A DNA stretch of 64,000 nucleotides from Acidobacteriota bacterium. GTDB lineage: Bacteria > Acidobacteriota > Thermoanaerobaculia > Thermoanaerobaculales > Thermoanaerobaculaceae. The translations under genes and the position numbers were made by a program. The stretch lies in assembly GCA_016213675.1 (NCBI GenBank), contig JACQZW010000072.1, positions 101,939 to 165,938 on the forward strand, written 5' to 3'. Below, piece after piece: positions 56,258 through 64,000 of the stretch. The notes beneath the pieces are model-generated. The model was not told the DNA's origin, did not search any database, and saw only the letters and a program-made list of their open reading frames with translations. How positions within the stretch are numbered: the first letter of the stretch is position 1; the number at the start of each line of letters is the position of its first letter.

Positions 56258-56827
56258 CTACTTGGCCGGCGGCGCCGCGGGCTTCGCCTGCAGCGGGTAC
56301 TTTTCGTTGTACAGCCTGACGACCTGGTCGGTGATATCGGCGGAGGCAGCCAGATACGCGACGTTGTCCGGCTCGAGGATGAACACGGCCGTGAAACGGT
56401 TGGCGTCGGAGTACTGGGTGATCACCGCCTGCAGCTTCTCTCCCATGCCCCGGAGGATCACAGCCTGGCGCTCCTCGAGGTCCCGTTGCGCCACGCGCTG
56501 CTTGTCCTCGGCCTCGCGCTGCTTGGCGACGAGTCGCCGGTTCAGCTCGGCCAGGGCGTCCTCGTTGGCGGCGGCCCGCTTCGCGTTGAGCTCGGTCTGG
56601 AGGTCGGCGATCTCCTTGCCCAGGCGCTGCAGCTCCTCTTCCTTCGGCCGCGCCCAGTCCTGCAGCTCCTTGCGCTTGGCCTTGCCTTCCTCGATGGACA
56701 CGAGGGCGCGCTTGACGTCGACGAACGCGATCTTGGTCTGCGCTGCGTCTCCAGCCTGCTGGGCGGTTGCGACGACGGCCAGCGCGAGGCACCCGGTGAC
56801 GGTCGCTGCGATGGTCCTGAAGCTCAT
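56258..56827 (-). CDS. OmpH/Skp-like periplasmic chaperone
   Basis: 189-residue exported protein that would shield outer-membrane proteins in the periplasm. It has a signal peptide to about 23 (TIAATVTGCLALAVVATAQQA), the Skp beginning KIAFVDVKRALVSIEEGKAKRKELQDWARPKEEELQRLGKEIADLQ, and a long central coiled coil (AQRDLEERQAVILRGMGEKLQAVI). It ends with YSDANRFTAVFILEPDNVAYLAASADITDQVVRLYNEKYP, as in the family. GGAGGAG lies before the ATG, and a TAGAAT box lies about 30 bases upstream. It is usually located beside bamA and lpxD, which are not present here. Confidence 0.9.
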   Translation of the reverse strand: MSFRTIAATVTGCLALAVVATAQQAGDAAQTKIAFVDVKRALVSIEEGKAKRKELQDWARPKEEELQRLGKEIADLQTELNAKRAAANEDALAELNRRLVAKQREAEDKQRVAQRDLEERQAVILRGMGEKLQAVITQYSDANRFTAVFILEPDNVAYLAASADITDQVVRLYNEKYPLQAKPAAPPAK

Positions 56828-56917
56828 GGACTCCTCCGTGCCGACGAGCGGCGCGGGATTCTAGCACGCTGGCGCCGGTCCGGGACCGTAGAATATGGTG
56901 TTCGAGGGAGAACCCGC

Positions 56918-57913
56918 ATGCTGGCGATGGTCCTCGCGACGCCGCGCCCTGCCGAGGAACGGCCTCTGGAGCTCCGTCAGGTCCCGCAGCCGGTGCCGGG
57001 ACCGGGGGAGGTCCTCCTCCGCGTCTCGGCCTGCGGCGTCTGCCGGACCGACCTCCACACCGTCGAGGGCGATCTCACGCTCCCGCTCCTGCCGCTGGTG
57101 CCGGGCCACCAGGTGGTCGGCACGGTCGTCGACGCTCCCGCCGACGCCGACCGGGCCCTGCTCGGCCGGCGCGTCGGTGTCGCCTGGATGGCCGGCGCCT
57201 GCGGCGTCTGCTCGTTCTGCCGCGAAGGCAACGAGAACCTTTGCCCCGACGCGCGTTTCACCGGCCTGCACGCGTGGGGCGGCTACGCCGAGCAAGTGAC
57301 CGCCCGCGCCGACTTCACCTACCCGCTGCCCGACGCGTTCCCCGACGACCAGGCGGCGCCGCTGCTGTGCGCCGGCGTGATCGGCTACCGGGCGCTCCGC
57401 CTCGCCGGAGCGCTGACGGGCGGACGCCTCGGGATCTTCGGGTTCGGCGCGTCGGCCCACGTCGCCATCCAGGTCGCGACCCACCTCGGCGCCGAGGTCT
57501 ACGTCTACACCCGTGCACGCCGCCACCGCGCCCACGCCGAGGAGCTCGGCGCCCGCTGGGTCGGCGCCCCGGGCGACACCGCGCCGGCGCTCCTCGACCG
57601 CGCCGTGATCTTCTCGCCCGCCGGCGAGCACGTCCCTGCCGCGCTCGCCGCGCTCCGTCCCGGCGGCACCGCGGTCTGCGCCAGCGTGACGATGAGCGAT
57701 ATTCCGCGCTTCCCCTACGGCCTGCTGTACGGCGAGAGGCGGGTCTCGTCGGTGGCCAACGCCACGCGGCGCGATGCCCTCGAGCTGCTGGCCCTCGCCG
57801 AACGGATCCCGCTCCGCACCTCGGTCGAGTCGCTCCCGCTCGCCGACGCCAACGAGGCGCTGCTGCTGGTCAAGCGCTCCGAGGTCACCGGCGCGCTGGT
57901 GCTGCGGCCCTGA
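56918..57913 (+). CDS. Zinc-dependent alcohol dehydrogenase (AdhP/AdhA-like)
   Basis: 331-residue MDR-family enzyme. It has catalytic zinc residues in SACGVCRTDLHTVEGDL and VPGHQVVG, the structural zinc cysteines CGVCSFCREGNENLCPDARFTG, and the NAD site LGIFGFGASAHVAIQVATHLGAEVYVYTR. The repeat of the active-site Cys and the QxxG region resembles the AdhA-type dehydrogenases that accept varied alcohols. The start ATG at 56918 has GAGGGAG upstream. Four bases after the stop begins a radical SAM gene, an unusual partner. Confidence 0.92.
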   Translation: MLAMVLATPRPAEERPLELRQVPQPVPGPGEVLLRVSACGVCRTDLHTVEGDLTLPLLPLVPGHQVVGTVVDAPADADRALLGRRVGVAWMAGACGVCSFCREGNENLCPDARFTGLHAWGGYAEQVTARADFTYPLPDAFPDDQAAPLLCAGVIGYRALRLAGALTGGRLGIFGFGASAHVAIQVATHLGAEVYVYTRARRHRAHAEELGARWVGAPGDTAPALLDRAVIFSPAGEHVPAALAALRPGGTAVCASVTMSDIPRFPYGLLYGERRVSSVANATRRDALELLALAERIPLRTSVESLPLADANEALLLVKRSEVTGALVLRP

Positions 57914-57917
57914 GGCC

Positions 57918-58892
57918 ATGGGCGCCGCCGCCTTCGTGCCCGGCTACCGCAGGCTCTTGGCGACCGGAGAGCTGGCGACCAGGGTCGGGGCGCTGCGGGC
58001 GCTCGAGCGATCGTGCACGCTGTGTCCGCGCGCCTGCGGCGTCGACCGCGCGACCGCCCTCGGCCGCTGCGTCACGGGCGACCGCCCGGTCGTCGCGTCG
58101 TGGGGACCGCACCTCGGCGAGGAGCCGCCGATCTCCGGCAGCCGCGGGTCGGGCACGGTGTTCCTGGCCAACTGCAACCTGCGCTGTGTGTTCTGCCAGA
58201 ACGCCGACGTCTCGCAGCGGCCGAAGGACTACCTGCGGCGGTCGACCACGCCCGAGGCGCTGGCCGCGGCCATGCTCGAGCTGCAAGAGGACGGCTGCCA
58301 CAACGTCAACTGGGTGTCGCCCACACACCAGGTCCCGCAGCTCGTCGAGGCCCTGGCGATCGCCGCGGCCCGCGGCCTCGAGCTGCCGATCGTCTACAAC
58401 ACCAACGCCTACGACTCGCCGGCCGTGCTCCGGCTCCTCGACGGCATCGTCGACGTCTACATGCCGGACCTCAAGTACGCCGACGAGCCCGTCGCCCGCA
58501 CGCTGTCCCGCGTGCCCGACTACCCGATGGTGGCGCGCGCCGCGATTGTCGAGATGCACCACCAGGTCGGCTCCGCGTGGCTGACAGACGGCGAGGGCGT
58601 CCTGTTGCGCGGCATGCTGGTGCGCATCCTCGTGCTCCCGCGCGACCGTGCCGGCGTGGCCGCGAGCCTGCGCTGGCTGGCCGAGGAGGTGTCCCCCGCC
58701 GTCGCGGTGAGCCTCCTCGCCCAGTACCGCCCCTGCCACCTCGCCGCCCGCCCTGGCCGCGTCCCCGACGTCGCCAGGCGAATCACCCCGTCCGAGTACG
58801 TCGCGGCCCTCGACGCCCTGCGGGAGTGGAACGAATCGGCGGAGAGCCTCGTCCAGCCGTACCGTCTCGGCCCGGCTGCCAGCGACGGGTAA
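57918..58892 (+). CDS. Radical SAM protein (PflA-like, stand-alone)
   Basis: 324-residue enzyme. An N-terminal cysteine cluster (CTLCPRACGVDRATALGRC) is followed by GTVFLANCNLRCVFCQNADVSQ, with the SAM cluster cysteines 86, 90 and 93. The next steps of the barrel are GCHNVNWVSPTHQVPQLVEALAIAA and VYNTNAYDSPAVLRLLDGIVDVYMPDLKYADEPVARTLSRVPDY. The C-terminal VAVSLLAQYRPCHLAA is the usual family end. It resembles the PflA/AmmeMemoRadiSam-linked group of unknown function; no Memo or AMMECR1 gene is seen next to it. It is coupled with the alcohol dehydrogenase gene. Confidence 0.87.
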   Translation: MGAAAFVPGYRRLLATGELATRVGALRALERSCTLCPRACGVDRATALGRCVTGDRPVVASWGPHLGEEPPISGSRGSGTVFLANCNLRCVFCQNADVSQRPKDYLRRSTTPEALAAAMLELQEDGCHNVNWVSPTHQVPQLVEALAIAAARGLELPIVYNTNAYDSPAVLRLLDGIVDVYMPDLKYADEPVARTLSRVPDYPMVARAAIVEMHHQVGSAWLTDGEGVLLRGMLVRILVLPRDRAGVAASLRWLAEEVSPAVAVSLLAQYRPCHLAARPGRVPDVARRITPSEYVAALDALREWNESAESLVQPYRLGPAASDG

Positions 58893-58901
58893 ACCCCCGG
58901 A

Positions 58902-59336
58902 CTATCCCCCGGCGCCGCGTTCCTGGACCGTGAACCCCGCCTGCTCCCACGACTCCTTCTTCCCCTCGTCCTCGGGACCCTGGGCGACGAAGTCGTGGAT
59001 CTCGGCGAACGGGGCAGCCTGGGACGGATCGGCGAGACGGTCGACGATGACCAGCGCCGAGGCGCCGTTCGTGCTGCCGAGGACGCCCGTGGCCACGACC
59101 ACCGGGTCGTCGCACGCCCCCTGCCCGTTCCACAAGGCGTGCGGCACGAACGAGGGCTGCGCGAAGGTCCACAGGTAGGCGTCGAACATGCCGGCGCGCC
59201 CCGGGTCGGCGATCCACACCACCGTGCGCGTCCCTGCCAGGTACAGCTTCTCGACGAGGCGACAGGCCTCGAGCGCCTTCTTGGTGCCGGCGAGTCGGTG
59301 GAGGGTCACGGTGGCCACGAGGTCGAGCTCCGGCAC
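58902..59336 (-). CDS. holC: DNA polymerase III subunit chi (HolC)-like protein
   Basis: About 144 residues with the HolC pattern. It has an N-terminal strand, then TKKALEACRLVEKLYLAGTRTVVWIADPGRAGMFDAYLWTFAQPSFVPHALWNGQG, where LWTF...SFVPH is the conserved hallmark, then DDPVVVATGV and ALVIVDRLAD. Chi links the clamp loader to single-strand binding protein during replication and repair. The start is uncertain: GTG at 59336 gives the family-like beginning PELDL, whereas GTG at 59360 would add 8 residues. No HolD is seen. It overlaps no neighbour and lies downstream of the M6 protease gene on the same strand. Confidence 0.7.
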   Translation of the reverse strand: MPELDLVATVTLHRLAGTKKALEACRLVEKLYLAGTRTVVWIADPGRAGMFDAYLWTFAQPSFVPHALWNGQGACDDPVVVATGVLGSTNGASALVIVDRLADPSQAAPFAEIHDFVAQGPEDEGKKESWEQAGFTVQERGAGG

Positions 59337-59381
59337 GGAGCATAACAAAGGCGCCGCCACAGCTCGACCGGGGCGCCGCCG

Positions 59382-61808
59382 TCAGCGCGACAGGTGACGG
59401 CGGACCTGGCGCAGGCAGTCGAACGACACCTCGGTCTCGCCGGCGGCGGTCGCCGTGTCCACCTCGATCCGCAGCGTGTGGTGGCCGGCCGCGACCCCGC
59501 CCAACATGAAGTCGACCATGACCGGACCGCTCCCCTGGATCGCCAAGGCCCCCCCCGCGACGGCCGCGCCGTCGAGATAGAGGTGGAGGTCCGCGGGCCC
59601 GATGGCCAGCGAGCCGCCGGTCCCCGAGGCGATCGTCAGGCGGGTCGCCGCCGGCGAGCAGCTCGTCACCGGCTGGGCCGTCACCGTCAGCGGGTCGGCG
59701 GCAGCCAGCAGGATGCGCCCGGCGAGCGGCGCCCCGACGCCGCGACCGGTGCCGTAGCGCCCGATCACGACCTCAACGGGCTCGCCCCGCCGGACCGCGA
59801 GGTTCGCAATCAGCGACGCCCCCGAGGCGTAGGTGTCGTCGTTGCAGGCGAGGACCGTCGGTGTCTCGCAGGTGCCGCCGAGCACCGCCGCGACGGTGTC
59901 AAAGCCCGACGCCTCGACCGTCAGCTTCCCGGTCCGCTCCGGCGTTACGCGGTACCACGCGGTGTTCGACAGCGGCACGCAGAGGTCCGGGGTGTCGGCG
60001 CCGGTGGCCTGGACCAGCGACTCGGCAAACTGACGTTCCTCGCCCGGCGCCAGGGGGACGTCGAGCGCGGTCGCGCAGGCGTCGTTGGCGAGGCCCACCG
60101 GGTTCGGCGCGGCGTAGGTGAAATCGATGCCGTCCGCCAGCGCCTGCCCGACCGATGAGACGGCGAGCCCGGAGGGCGCGTCGCCGGCGTAGCGGTGGGC
60201 GTGGGGGTTGGTGTCGTCGGCGAAGCGGGCGACCCCACCGCCGTAGAAGAGCATCGTCCGGTCAGCCTCGTTCTCGTCGAAGTCGAGCAGGGTGAGCCCG
60301 TTCGCCTCCTCGAGGTCGACCCGCTTGTGGCTCTCGGTGTCGTTGTTGCCGACGTAGTCGTCGACGTGCCACACCGCCAGCCCGCCGCCGGCGGTGAAGG
60401 AGCCGTCGCCCCAACGCTTCAGCCCGGCATCCCAACCGACCGGCGCGCGGTACTCGAGGAGGAAGTACTCGTTGTCGATCCCCGAGCCGACCCGGTAGAC
60501 CGCCGGGGCGTTGGCTGCCGGCGGCGCGGTCGTCGTTCCCGTGCCCTGCAGGTCGACCGGCCGCACGACATCGGTCTGCAGCTTCGACCACGCCGACAGC
60601 AGGACCGGCACCGACCCGCCCCACGGCGACACGGCCGGGTCGTTCCCCCACGAACCGCCGCCCATCAGGCACCAGCCGCCGACGCCGGCCGACGAACCGT
60701 CGGTGTCGTAGAGGTCGGGGAGCCCGAGGGTGTCGTGCCCAAGCTCGTGGACCATGACGCCTATCGTCGAGCGGTGCCCGTTGCCCGAGAGTGGCTCGGT
60801 GTTGACCCCGGTGGACTGCATCCACTCGCCGAACGACGAGTAGCCGCCGCCGGAGCCCGACTCGCCGACCCGCATGCCATCGACGACCGGGGCGTCGACC
60901 TGGCCGATCTCGTCGCGGAAGCCGAGCGACCAGCGGTGCCCCCAGTTGGCCGGGCTGAACAGCGTCTTGTAGCCGCCGTACGAGGCCTCCCAGCCGGCGG
61001 TGATCACCACCACGCCGAGCTCCGAACGATCGAGGGCGCCGCTGCCGTCGCGGTCGAGGGCGGCGAAGTCGACGTACGGGTCGGCCGCCTGGATCGCGGC
61101 CTTGACGGCGAGCCGCTGGGCATGGGCCGCCTGGTCCTTCTGCAACTGGGTGACCGACCCGCCGGTGACTCCCTTGATGCCGTAGTTCGGGTGGGCCATC
61201 GGCAGCGACAGCCAGCCGACCACGCCGTCACCGGCGGTCCCCTGGCTGTCCGCCACCGGCGTCATCTCCAGCTTGCCGAACGTCGCGTCGCGGTAGTAGT
61301 CGGCCACACTGAGGCTGGCCCCGAAGAACGCGTCGCGGAACTCCGCAGCCGTCGCCCCGACCGGCGCCCGGTCGGTGAACTGGACGAGGATCACCAGCAG
61401 GGGCTGCACGGTCGTTCCCGCCGACAGCGAACGCACGTCCTCGGCCCGCGAGCCGGCCGGGACCGGGGCCGCCTCACCGGGGCCAAAGCCCGTCAGGCGC
61501 GGACGCAGGTGGCGCGGCAGGACGGCCAGCCGCTGTGCCGGGCCGCCCTCGGACCGATCCGCGGCCGCGACCAGCCGGCCGTCCGCATCGAGCGTCGCGA
61601 GCCGCCACCACCCGGCCGGATCGAGGACCACGGTGTGGCCGCTGGGGAGCTCCCAGTACTGGTTGAACTCGTCGCCCGCCGCGATCACGACGATCGTCGA
61701 GCCGTCCGGTTGGGTGAACGTGCTCGGCTGGCGGTCCACGGTGACGGCCCCAGCCAGCACGGCGACCCCGACCATCGCCACCGACGCCAGACACTCTCGA
61801 ACGCGCAT
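59382..61808 (-). CDS. Secreted M6-family metalloprotease with EF-hand-like motif
   Basis: 808-residue exported zinc protease, immune-inhibitor-A-like. The signal peptide spans 1-21 (ASVAMVGVAVLAGAVTV), followed by a propeptide. The catalytic domain holds the zinc motif HELGHDTLGLPD (His354, His358, Asp365; Glu355 catalytic) and a later structural loop GGWCLMGGGSWGND. At about 248-267 lies a calcium-type EF-hand sequence (ALDRDGSGALDRSE). Residues 560-800 contain beta-rich C-terminal domains (VEASGFDTVAAVLGG and a C-terminal domain ending RIEVDTATAAGETEVSFDCLRQVRRHLSR), probably for binding or proteolytic maturation. It is divergent from a patatin gene, 86 bases apart. Confidence 0.88.
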   Translation of the reverse strand: MRVRECLASVAMVGVAVLAGAVTVDRQPSTFTQPDGSTIVVIAAGDEFNQYWELPSGHTVVLDPAGWWRLATLDADGRLVAAADRSEGGPAQRLAVLPRHLRPRLTGFGPGEAAPVPAGSRAEDVRSLSAGTTVQPLLVILVQFTDRAPVGATAAEFRDAFFGASLSVADYYRDATFGKLEMTPVADSQGTAGDGVVGWLSLPMAHPNYGIKGVTGGSVTQLQKDQAAHAQRLAVKAAIQAADPYVDFAALDRDGSGALDRSELGVVVITAGWEASYGGYKTLFSPANWGHRWSLGFRDEIGQVDAPVVDGMRVGESGSGGGYSSFGEWMQSTGVNTEPLSGNGHRSTIGVMVHELGHDTLGLPDLYDTDGSSAGVGGWCLMGGGSWGNDPAVSPWGGSVPVLLSAWSKLQTDVVRPVDLQGTGTTTAPPAANAPAVYRVGSGIDNEYFLLEYRAPVGWDAGLKRWGDGSFTAGGGLAVWHVDDYVGNNDTESHKRVDLEEANGLTLLDFDENEADRTMLFYGGGVARFADDTNPHAHRYAGDAPSGLAVSSVGQALADGIDFTYAAPNPVGLANDACATALDVPLAPGEERQFAESLVQATGADTPDLCVPLSNTAWYRVTPERTGKLTVEASGFDTVAAVLGGTCETPTVLACNDDTYASGASLIANLAVRRGEPVEVVIGRYGTGRGVGAPLAGRILLAAADPLTVTAQPVTSCSPAATRLTIASGTGGSLAIGPADLHLYLDGAAVAGGALAIQGSGPVMVDFMLGGVAAGHHTLRIEVDTATAAGETEVSFDCLRQVRRHLSR

Positions 61809-61881
61809 CGACGAACCTCCGCACCGGAATCCTAGGTCCCGGCCGGCGCCGCAGCAAGGAGTGCTCCGTCGCCGGAGGCAC

Positions 61882-61887
61882 TAGGAT
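61882..61887 (+). promoter_or_regulatory. Putative -10 box, near-leaderless start of the patatin gene
   Basis: TAGGAT lies 7 bases before the ATG at 61895, and no ribosome site lies between. The pattern matches the other leaderless starts. Confidence 0.4.
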
Positions 61888-61894
61888 ACGCGCC

Positions 61895-62821
61895 ATGAGC
61901 TTCACCGACTTCCTGACCGGCCGGCGACGCCACGGCGTCGTGCTCGCCCTCGGCGGCGGCGGCGCCCGCGGTCTCGCCCACGTCGGCGTGCTGTCGGTGC
62001 TCGAGGAGGCCGGCATCTGCGTCCGCGGCATCGCCGGGACCAGTGCGGGTGCCGTGGTCGGCGCCATGTGGCTGGCGCTCGGCGACGCGGCCGCGGTCCG
62101 CCGGCGCTGGGAGGAGTTCCTCGCCTCGGGGTTGCTGCCCCCGATCCCCGACGTCAGGCTCACCGACGACGTCACCAGCCGCGACAACCTCCTGCTCCAG
62201 TTCGCCCGCAAGTTCCAGCAGGGCGCCACCGTCGCCCTCGCGCTGGGCCGGCGCAGCCTGATCACGGCCGATGGGTTCGACCGGGCGCTCGCGTTCCTCA
62301 TCCCCGACCTGGTGATCGAGGAGCTGTCGATGCCGTTTGCCGCGGTCACCACCGACTTCGCGTCGGGACGGCCCGTGGCGGTGACCTCCGGCAGCCTGCG
62401 CCTCGCGGTCGCCGCCTCGAGCGCGATCCCCGGCGTCCTGCCACCCTATCGGATCGACGGCAAGGCGCTCGTCGACGGAGGCGTCGTGGCCGACGTCCCG
62501 GTTTTGCAGGCCCAGGCCCTCGCCCCGGCCCCGGTCCTGGCGGTCGCCACCGGCGAGGCGCCGGACGCGGCCGACCCGCGAACCATCACCGTTCCCCGTG
62601 CCATGCTGCGCGCCGGGCTGATGACCCACGAGGCGCTGCGCGCGAGGATCCTGGCCGCCGCGGAGTTGTCCATGCACCCCGACGTCACGGCGATCCACTG
62701 GTCGGAGTTCACCAGGACCGCCGAGGCCGTCGCCGCGGGCCGCGCGGCCGCCGAGGCCCGGCTCCCGGAGATCCGCCGGCTGGGCCGGCGCAGGCGGGCG
62801 CGGCGCACGCAGCGGGTTTGA
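61895..62821 (+). CDS. Patatin-like phospholipase
   Basis: 308-residue serine lipid hydrolase. The oxyanion loop is LALGGGGARGLAHVGVL, the nucleophile elbow is GIAGTSAGAVVGAM (Ser of GTSAG near residue 50), and the catalytic Asp is in KALVDGGVVADVPVLQ. It is a member of the RssA/patatin group. The substrate is a membrane lipid or lysophospholipid; the exact role is unknown. No signal peptide is seen, so it is probably cytoplasmic or membrane-associated. Start is near-leaderless, 7 bases after TAGGAT. Confidence 0.9.
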   Translation: MSFTDFLTGRRRHGVVLALGGGGARGLAHVGVLSVLEEAGICVRGIAGTSAGAVVGAMWLALGDAAAVRRRWEEFLASGLLPPIPDVRLTDDVTSRDNLLLQFARKFQQGATVALALGRRSLITADGFDRALAFLIPDLVIEELSMPFAAVTTDFASGRPVAVTSGSLRLAVAASSAIPGVLPPYRIDGKALVDGGVVADVPVLQAQALAPAPVLAVATGEAPDAADPRTITVPRAMLRAGLMTHEALRARILAAAELSMHPDVTAIHWSEFTRTAEAVAAGRAAAEARLPEIRRLGRRRRARRTQRV

Positions 62822-62846
62822 CGAGCGCCGCCGTCGCGAAGAACAT

Positions 62847-62878
62847 GTCCCGGGTCCCGAGTCCCGAGTCCCGGGTCA
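62847..62878. repeat. 7-bp tandem repeat (GTCCCGA/G)
   Basis: Four consecutive heptamers, GTCCCGG, GTCCCGA, GTCCCGA and GTCCCGG, then GTCAC, between the patatin and thioesterase genes. The array is nearly palindromic. Heptamer arrays of different sequence occur next to repeat sites B and D. Confidence 0.6.
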
Positions 62879-62914
62879 CTAGCTACGGCCTACGGTCTTC
62901 AAAGGAGCGAGCCG

Positions 62915-63328
62915 ATGGATGGGTTCCCGTTCTCGACACACATCGAGGTGCGCTACCGCGACGTCGATGCCATGAACCACGTCAACACCGCCGTCTACGT
63001 CACCTATCTCGAGGTCGCCCGAACGAGGCTCTCGAAGGAGCACATGGAGTTCGCCGGGAGCGCGCGCGAGATCCCGTTCATCGTCGCGCGCGTCGCGGTC
63101 GACTACCGCTCGCCGATCGGCTTCGGCGAGGACGTCGAGATCGGCCTCGCCGTCAAAGCCATCGGGAGATCGAGCTACACCCTGACCTACCGGATCGAGG
63201 CCGACGGCCGCCTCGCCGCCGAGGCCGAGAGCGTCCAGGTCCACTTCGACTACGCGACGAACCTCCCGATGCCTCTCGAAGGGGAGCGCCGCGCCAGCCT
63301 CGAGAGATTGCGGAAGCGGACAGGGTAA
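62915..63328 (+). CDS. 4HBT-family acyl-CoA thioesterase
   Basis: 137-residue hotdog-fold protein. It opens STHIEVRYRDVDAMNHVNTAVYVTYLEVART, with the conserved Asp of RYRDVD and NHVN of the 4-hydroxybenzoyl-CoA thioesterase type. It continues IPFIVARVAVDYRSPIGFGEDVEIGLAVKAIGRSS. It probably hydrolyses short or medium acyl-CoA. AAGGAG lies upstream of the ATG. It is a single gene after the patatin; the adjacent pyrophosphatase gene is convergent. Confidence 0.9.
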   Translation: MDGFPFSTHIEVRYRDVDAMNHVNTAVYVTYLEVARTRLSKEHMEFAGSAREIPFIVARVAVDYRSPIGFGEDVEIGLAVKAIGRSSYTLTYRIEADGRLAAEAESVQVHFDYATNLPMPLEGERRASLERLRKRTG

Positions 63329-63409
63329 AGGGCGCGGGGGACTGGAGGAAACCAGACCAGGGTCCTGGCTCTCCCCTGCCCCCGCTCCCTGTTCCCGCCT
63401 TCAAAGCAA

Positions 63410-63431
63410 AGGGGCGGGTCGCCCCGCCCCT
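63410..63431 (-). terminator. Terminator of the membrane pyrophosphatase gene
   Basis: AGGGGCGGG pairs with CCCGCCCCT (9 bp) around TCGC. On the minus strand it is followed by TTGCTTTG. It lies 26 bases after the stop codon. Confidence 0.7.
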
Positions 63432-63456
63432 CGCGTTTCGTGAATCGGGAATGGCG

Positions 63457-64000
<544 letters not shown>

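Noticed and set aside
59345..59381. Terminator hairpin after the M6 protease gene
   Set aside because: The two GGCGCCGCC copies are direct repeats; only the 6-base palindromic GGCGCC cores can pair, so the stem is weak despite a TTTGTT tail.

Overview
The window is about 70% G+C by eye, densely coded and typical of a chromosome. KdsC, an OmpH/Skp-like chaperone, a DUF374 acyltransferase, a TolC-type channel and several lipoprotein or secretion signals point to a diderm (Gram-negative) cell envelope. The mix of membrane pyrophosphatase, three-subunit transhydrogenase, NtrC-type regulator, AtuA-like ferredoxin-fold protein, peptidase-S74 fibre protein and YfhO-like proteins suggests Acidobacteriota (Thermoanaerobaculia or Holophagae vicinity). 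That placement is inference; no rRNA is present to fix it.

Layout. 1-3837 (-): methyltransferase, two Opp/Dpp-type ATPases and a TolC-family channel cut by the left edge. 3889-8168 (+): KdsC-like phosphatase, SDR, RtcB ligase and a triple-PAS protein. 8171-11686: a 1025-residue secreted fibre/adhesin with an S74 chaperone end, followed by an acyltransferase-3 gene; both are preceded by a copy of the same 60-bp sequence. 12764-13250: repeat-rich non-coding stretch and tRNA-Phe. 13301-24307: envelope/glycan region (YfhO-like protein, GT2, flippase-like protein, B12-radical SAM enzyme, DUF374, multipass GT-like protein, ABC exporter) and TrmJ. 24354-27182 (-): pntA1-pntA2-pntB. 27333-33009 (-): one tightly coupled series, DnaC/IstB-like ATPase, SpoIID lipoprotein, acyl-CoA dehydrogenase, MeaB, methylmalonyl-CoA epimerase and a small unknown. 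33048-34552 (+): MutY and Nudix. 34772-40840 (-): oxidoreductase, PcnB, LigA, NtrC-type regulator and a 72-residue protein. 40969-43762 (-): a four-repeat secreted protein and a histone-deacetylase-family enzyme. 43788-48103 (+): flippase-like protein, NrdR, Hsp20 and Lon. 48104-48985: less GC-biased unknowns. 48986-55415: UDP-glucuronate decarboxylase-like epimerase, acyl-CoA dehydrogenase with its own operator, ABC-F protein and thymidine phosphorylase. 55516-64000: TPR protein, OmpH, alcohol dehydrogenase plus radical SAM pair, DNA polymerase III chi-like protein, M6 protease, patatin, thioesterase and the C-terminal part of the membrane pyrophosphatase.

Two genome-wide habits stand out. 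First, about nine transcription-unit starts have a TANNNT-like -10 box exactly 6 or 7 bases before the start codon, as expected for leaderless mRNAs; other genes have a clear Shine-Dalgarno sequence. Second, at least four intergenic regions carry degenerate repeats with an exact 26-bp period, all ending in the same CAGGGTTGAAG-like cap, sometimes joined to 7- or 8-bp tandem repeats and placed just upstream of promoters or across stop codons. I do not recognise this repeat family, and it is the strongest candidate for something undescribed. Many genes are joined by ATGA or GTGA overlaps, so translational coupling is common.
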